From CBDCWT01 sp965223305 (GTDB lineage Bacteria; Planctomycetota; Planctomycetia; Pirellulales; Pirellulaceae): a stretch of 64,000 bases of DNA. The position numbers were made by a program, and so were the translations under genes. Under the pieces are notes generated by a model. The model was not told the DNA's origin. It ran no database searches and saw only the letters and a program-made list of their open reading frames with translations. Shown one piece after another: positions 61,108-64,000 of the stretch; within the stretch, counting starts at the first letter, position 1; every line of letters begins with the position of its first letter. The DNA lies in NCBI GenBank assembly GCA_965223305.1, contig CBDCWT010000074.1, positions 285,494 to 349,493 on the forward strand. Direction: 5' to 3'.

Positions 61108-62402
61108 GAATCTGCCCGGCTAACCAAGGCGGTGAAAACTGATTTGGCAAGTAGTGGTGGTACTGCGTTTCCAACTTGCTGCTGCTGAAACCCAATCGAT
61201 CCAGCAAATACGTATGAGTCTGGAAACGATTGAATCCGCGCAGCTTCTCGTACGGATAATCCTCTGTCCTGATACGGGTGGATCAACATATTCTTCCGAT
61301 AGTTGCCAATTACAATCGACGGTTGGCTTGGTACCAGTCGGTGATAAATCCCTGTGTGGCAACGCGTTCGATCCGCATAGTTTTTCATCAAGCGAGGCGG
61401 TATATCTTCCCAGTTTCCCCCTTGTGGAACGTGAGCGTAGCGTTTCAGGATAAGTGGAGAGCTACGAGTCACAAGATGGTTGCAGCACCCCTTGCGATTT
61501 CGACGCAGCAGACGACCGTAAGCCGAAGGCCTGGCTCGGCCATACTCTCTCCAGCACGTAGAATGACCATTCCCTAATCGTGGCAGGTCGCGAATGGCAT
61601 CGTCGACTGTTCGGTAGCTCGTTCGTGAGGCCCTTGGAAAACTAAACGGTAGTCCGTCACGCGATGCAACGAGGAAGAATCGCGTTCGGTCCTGCGCTAC
61701 GCCATGGTCGAGTGCGTTCAGTCGTTTTGAATGAACTTCATAGCCAAGGTCCACTAAATCTTCGCTCAGCTCTTCGACGAAGGCGCCCTCGGCAGTGTTG
61801 ACAATTCCCTGGACATTCTCGAACACGACCCACGCAGGCCCCAGCAACCCGACGATTCGGACAAACTCTCGAAACAGCCAGTTGTCCTGATTCTCGGTGT
61901 TCCTAGTTTTCAGGTTCGACCATGAGAATCCCTGACACGGGGGGCCACCGAAGACCAACAGGCGGTCGCGTTGCTTCCGCCAAGGTGCGAGTGACCGCTT
62001 GGTTAGTTTTCGAACGTCACCAACGCGCAAGCACGTGTTGGGATGATTCTTGGCGTACGTCTTGGCCGCGAACTTGTCGAGTTCAACGGCTAACTCGACA
62101 GTAACGCCCGCCAGTAAAGCACCAAGGCTCATTCCGCCAGCTCCGGCGAACAAATCGATGCCGACAAGTTGTTTTTTGTGGCGTTGCCCGGTTTGCATGC
62201 GTTTTACGTTCCGCAAGGTGAAACTCTTCAGGATATCAGGTTCTGGTCGGCCAGCGAATCGGCCCAATTGGATTTTCCCATCCGCAACAGCCGACCCAAC
62301 TTCCGTCGATGAGGTGTCGGTCGTAGTCGCATTGAGTCGCGATGTTGGCTTGGGTATCGCTTTCACGGTGACAAACCTCGGCGGACCGGGAATCTGGAGC
62401 AT
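61104..62402 (-). CDS. DNA (cytosine-5-)-methyltransferase
   Basis: A 432-residue protein if ATG 62402 is right. No ribosome site is evident there, and Met69 (near 62198) is an alternative that trims a 68-residue tail without known motifs. Conserved motifs: I, DLFAGAGGMSLGALLAG; IV, GGPPCQGFSWSN with catalytic Cys156; VI, WVVFENVQGI; VIII, AQDRTRFFLVAS; X, QQVGNAVPPLLA. The target-recognition region (residues about 270-370) is basic and gives no specificity. It is first in the operon and paired with vsr at the end. No restriction endonuclease gene is present beside it, so it may mark self DNA for the HD/ATPase module. Confidence 0.92.
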   Translation of the reverse strand: MLQIPGPPRFVTVKAIPKPTSRLNATTTDTSSTEVGSAVADGKIQLGRFAGRPEPDILKSFTLRNVKRMQTGQRHKKQLVGIDLFAGAGGMSLGALLAGVTVELAVELDKFAAKTYAKNHPNTCLRVGDVRKLTKRSLAPWRKQRDRLLVFGGPPCQGFSWSNLKTRNTENQDNWLFREFVRIVGLLGPAWVVFENVQGIVNTAEGAFVEELSEDLVDLGYEVHSKRLNALDHGVAQDRTRFFLVASRDGLPFSFPRASRTSYRTVDDAIRDLPRLGNGHSTCWREYGRARPSAYGRLLRRNRKGCCNHLVTRSSPLILKRYAHVPQGGNWEDIPPRLMKNYADRTRCHTGIYHRLVPSQPSIVIGNYRKNMLIHPYQDRGLSVREAARIQSFPDSYVFAGSIGFQQQQVGNAVPPLLAKSVFTALVSRADS

Positions 62403-62633
62403 CGTAGCACGGCTGCCGAGCCCGTCCGTCAGGTCTCGCGATTCACGTTTCGAAAACGCTTCGGTGGGCCATGACTGACAGTCGCTGGTACACCCCTGGA
62501 CTAGGAAACGATGGCAGTTGCCCGATTCGCGATTCCTGAGCCCGTTTACCTATGACGGTTGATTCTAGAATCACGCAATGAATGGCTCGTTTTCACTTGC
62601 GGCGAGCTACAGTTCATGAGTGAGGACGCTGTC

Positions 62634-63311
62634 ATGATCAAATGGCACCTGACACAAGAGGAAGAACGGCTAGCCCGCGCAGTCTGGCCCTGTACGCCGG
62701 GCGAGCAACGCAAGGGGCCCGAGAGCCTTGATGAGTTCTTTCTTTGGTGTCGGTACGTCTATCAGTCGGTCGTGAAGGCGATGAAGTCGGGGGATATCGA
62801 GGAGTACTACCGGGCTACACAGCGAGTAGAGAAGCTGGAGATGCTTGGTCTGGGTTTTGGGGCCATCGACTTGCGGGAACAGATTCGTCAGCCTCTGCAG
62901 GACTTTCTCCAACGCATCAGCCCAGGCTCGGAACCTCCGCTGGACAAGCTTCTACCCGTGGCCCGCGCGTATGTCGAATGGTGCCATGAGCAGTTACAGT
63001 CGGTACGATCCGCCGGTTCCGCGGAATCGGTAGAACCCACAAACTCGAAACAAGTGCTTCCCGAGCGGTGCGAGCAAGCGTTTCGTGAGTACAAGTTGGC
63101 GACCCAAGAGCTTGAAGGTCACCCGAAGGATCGGGACGTCTACGACTGGCTCAAGCGGAATTACCCCAAGGACCACGAGCTTCCGACGTTCGATACGTGG
63201 GCGCGATACCTCCGCAAGGCTCGAAGGTTTCATGGTGATCGGAAGAATAATCCCGTTGCCGGACGCGGGGGAAGAAGCCTTATCAGGCGCGATGGGCGTT
63301 CCGCTGGCTAA
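62634..63311 (+). CDS. Hypothetical protein, island-associated
   Basis: A 225-residue protein. ATG 62634 has GAGGA seven bases upstream; ATG 62616 in the same frame is an alternative. It is mainly helical and charged: IKWHLTQEEERLARAVWPCT, IDLREQIRQPLQDFLQRI, and a C-terminal segment KDRDVYDWLKRNYPKDHELP with TFDTWARYLRKARRF. This last part looks like a small helix-turn-helix or DNA-binding tail shared by phage- and island-encoded planctomycete proteins, which is inference. It is divergent from the methyltransferase operon. Confidence 0.6.
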   Translation: MIKWHLTQEEERLARAVWPCTPGEQRKGPESLDEFFLWCRYVYQSVVKAMKSGDIEEYYRATQRVEKLEMLGLGFGAIDLREQIRQPLQDFLQRISPGSEPPLDKLLPVARAYVEWCHEQLQSVRSAGSAESVEPTNSKQVLPERCEQAFREYKLATQELEGHPKDRDVYDWLKRNYPKDHELPTFDTWARYLRKARRFHGDRKNNPVAGRGGRSLIRRDGRSAG

Positions 63312-63669
63312 CGAGTTGGGACTGACAGCCGGATCATTCTCTTGATTCCCAACTTTCGCTTCAATCCATCTCCGATTTCTCTTCTGCTCACTTACCAACC
63401 TTTGAGTGTGCGTTGAGTTTGCCTTGAGTTCAGCCTGAGTTTGATTGGCGCTCACGGCAACCCGGCGACGGCGCAAGTGCCCGCCTCGCTCTGACTTGTG
63501 CCTGAGAACCGCCACATCGAACGAGACGGCACCGGATTCTCACAAGAAATCCCGTTGCCGCTTTCCGGCCTGAAGTTGCACTTCGGTCGAAATCCGCGCA
63601 TCCGCTTTTCCTAGGGGTAGTGGCCGTCGCTGGGACGGCCGAATCCTGGTCTTCCTTAGGAGAAGATAT
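63312..63669. other. Leader region of the AlpA-primase unit
   Basis: 358 bases without a gene. It contains four phased 11-bp repeats (63402-63445), a hairpin GGCCGTC/GACGGCC (63622-63628 and 63634-63640), and AGGAGA just ahead of the ATG at 63670. Confidence 0.5.
63402..63445. repeat. Four 11-bp iterons (TTGAGTNNGCC-like)
   Basis: Units start at 63402, 63413, 63424 and 63435: TTGAGTGTGCG, TTGAGTTTGCC, TTGAGTTCAGC, CTGAGTTTGAT. The spacing is exactly 11 bases, about one helical turn, so a protein could bind all four on the same face. Such iterons are typical of replication origins and of excisionase or repressor sites in mobile elements. They lie 225 bases ahead of the AlpA-like gene and 440 bases ahead of the primase-polymerase gene. 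Confidence 0.65.
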
Positions 63670-63873
63670 ATGTCTGATCTGGTACTGCTCGGGGCCATCG
63701 ATTTGGCCCGAAGACTGGGCGTCTCGGTTCGCACTGTCAGACGCCTCGATGCAGCCGGCAAGCTGCCGAAGCCCGTGCGCCTGGGACACTCCGTCCGATG
63801 GCGATCTGACGAGATCGAACGATGGGTAGTCGCTGGCTGCCCCGAGAGAGCTACTTGGCAAACGCAACAATGA
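63670..63873 (+). CDS. AlpA/excisionase-type helix-turn-helix protein
   Basis: A 67-residue protein with AGGAGA before its ATG. GAIDLARRLGVSVRTVRRLD and KPVRLGHSVRWRSDEIERWV form a MerR-like helix-turn-helix plus wing, as in AlpA and phage excisionases (LLx-ADVARxLGVSxRTVxRLx, then P-RLGxxVRW). Such proteins direct excision of, or regulate, integrated elements. It starts a transcription unit with the primase-polymerase 11 bases downstream, a standard layout in integrated plasmids and satellites. Confidence 0.88.
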   Translation: MSDLVLLGAIDLARRLGVSVRTVRRLDAAGKLPKPVRLGHSVRWRSDEIERWVVAGCPERATWQTQQ

Positions 63874-63884
63874 AAGGTGACATC

Positions 63885-64000
63885 ATGAACGCCCTTGAAC
63901 TCGCACTTAAGTACATCGAACTCGGCTACTACATATTCCCCTGTCACTGCATCTACTACGTCAGCTGCAGTTGCGACAAGGACTGCGATCGACCGGGGAA
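63885..64000 (+). CDS. Start of a bifunctional primase-polymerase (partial, runs off window)
   Basis: The first 38 residues only: ALELALKYIELGYYIFPCHC, then SCSCDKDCDRPGK. Primase-polymerase proteins of integrated elements start with A--A--Y-e-G--vFPl-p followed by a Cys-rich C-C---C---GKHP segment, which fits. Preceded by AAGGTGAC and tightly coupled to the AlpA-like gene. It indicates an element with its own replication start function. The assignment rests on a short stretch. Confidence 0.65.
   Translation, partial: MNALELALKYIELGYYIFPCHCIYYVSCSCDKDCDRPG

Noticed and set aside
61104..62402. Classical type II restriction-modification system
   Set aside because: No restriction endonuclease gene is adjacent. 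Vsr is a mismatch repair nickase, and the genes between are not restriction enzymes by eye.
63402..63445. CRISPR array
   Set aside because: Units are 11 bases with no spacers; they are iterons. No array-like repeat-spacer pattern was seen elsewhere in the window.

Overview
The window reads as chromosomal DNA of a member of the Planctomycetota, most likely a Pirellulaceae-like lineage. The markers are a DUF1559 prepilin-like protein, a DUF1552/DUF1592 pair with planctomycete-type cytochrome c motifs, two PEP-CTERM proteins, a large surface protein with a LEPR-XLL signal and dockerin repeats, a sulfatase, and hairpin-forming intergenic repeats. No rRNA and no intact tRNA gene was seen, and I found no CRISPR array.

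Left part (1-16 kb) is ordinary host genome. It holds the end of polyphosphate kinase, a beta-propeller lipoprotein, an esterase, an N4-glycosylasparaginase-type hydrolase, a nitronate monooxygenase family protein, a PQQ-type beta-propeller, a sulfatase, an esterase/CBM9-like fusion and the DUF1552-DUF1592 pair. The sulfatase and the esterase fusion are each broken by one frameshift. The middle (16-38 kb) is mixed. An ISKra4-family insertion sequence splits a secreted-protein gene, with a 9-bp target duplication. Further on are a DUF1559 protein, PEP-CTERM proteins, a truncated BlaI-type repressor gene with an operator-like promoter, two ankyrin-repeat proteins, a decayed toxin-antitoxin pair, the large surface protein, a beta-lactamase-family hydrolase, and a LytS/LytTR-type two-component pair.

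From about 38.4 kb the sequence is accessory. It has a transposase fragment, a 3' fragment of tRNA-Val(GAC), and an IS91-type transposase with two tyrosine recombinases, one of them frameshifted. Next comes a 3' fragment of tRNA-Leu(CAA) with a terminator just downstream of it. The orientation of that fragment predicts an integrated island extending right from about 42.47 kb beyond the window, with the intact tRNA outside to the right. The right edge agrees: four 11-bp iterons, an AlpA-like DNA-binding protein, and the start of a primase-polymerase.

Inside the island are two large conflict-type gene sets facing each other. The plus-strand set (43.6-55.4 kb) encodes an EAD-VMAP protein, a MoxR ATPase, a vWA protein fused to a AAA ATPase, another AAA ATPase, a multi-PAS sensor, and an EAD-CHAT-alpha/beta-hydrolase protein. 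The two EAD domains look alike, so the last protein is probably the effector recruited by the VMAP/MoxR/vWA switch. The minus-strand set (62.4-55.9 kb) is a six-gene, mostly overlapping operon: cytosine DNA methyltransferase, HD-domain protein, ORC/CDC6-like ATPase, an unknown protein, ThyX and Vsr. The core VMAP-MoxR-vWA trio is a described class of predicted conflict system. The CHAT-DUF900 effector fusion and the HD-ATPase-unknown-ThyX core embedded between a methyltransferase and Vsr are the parts I could not match to a named system and consider the best candidates for something new.
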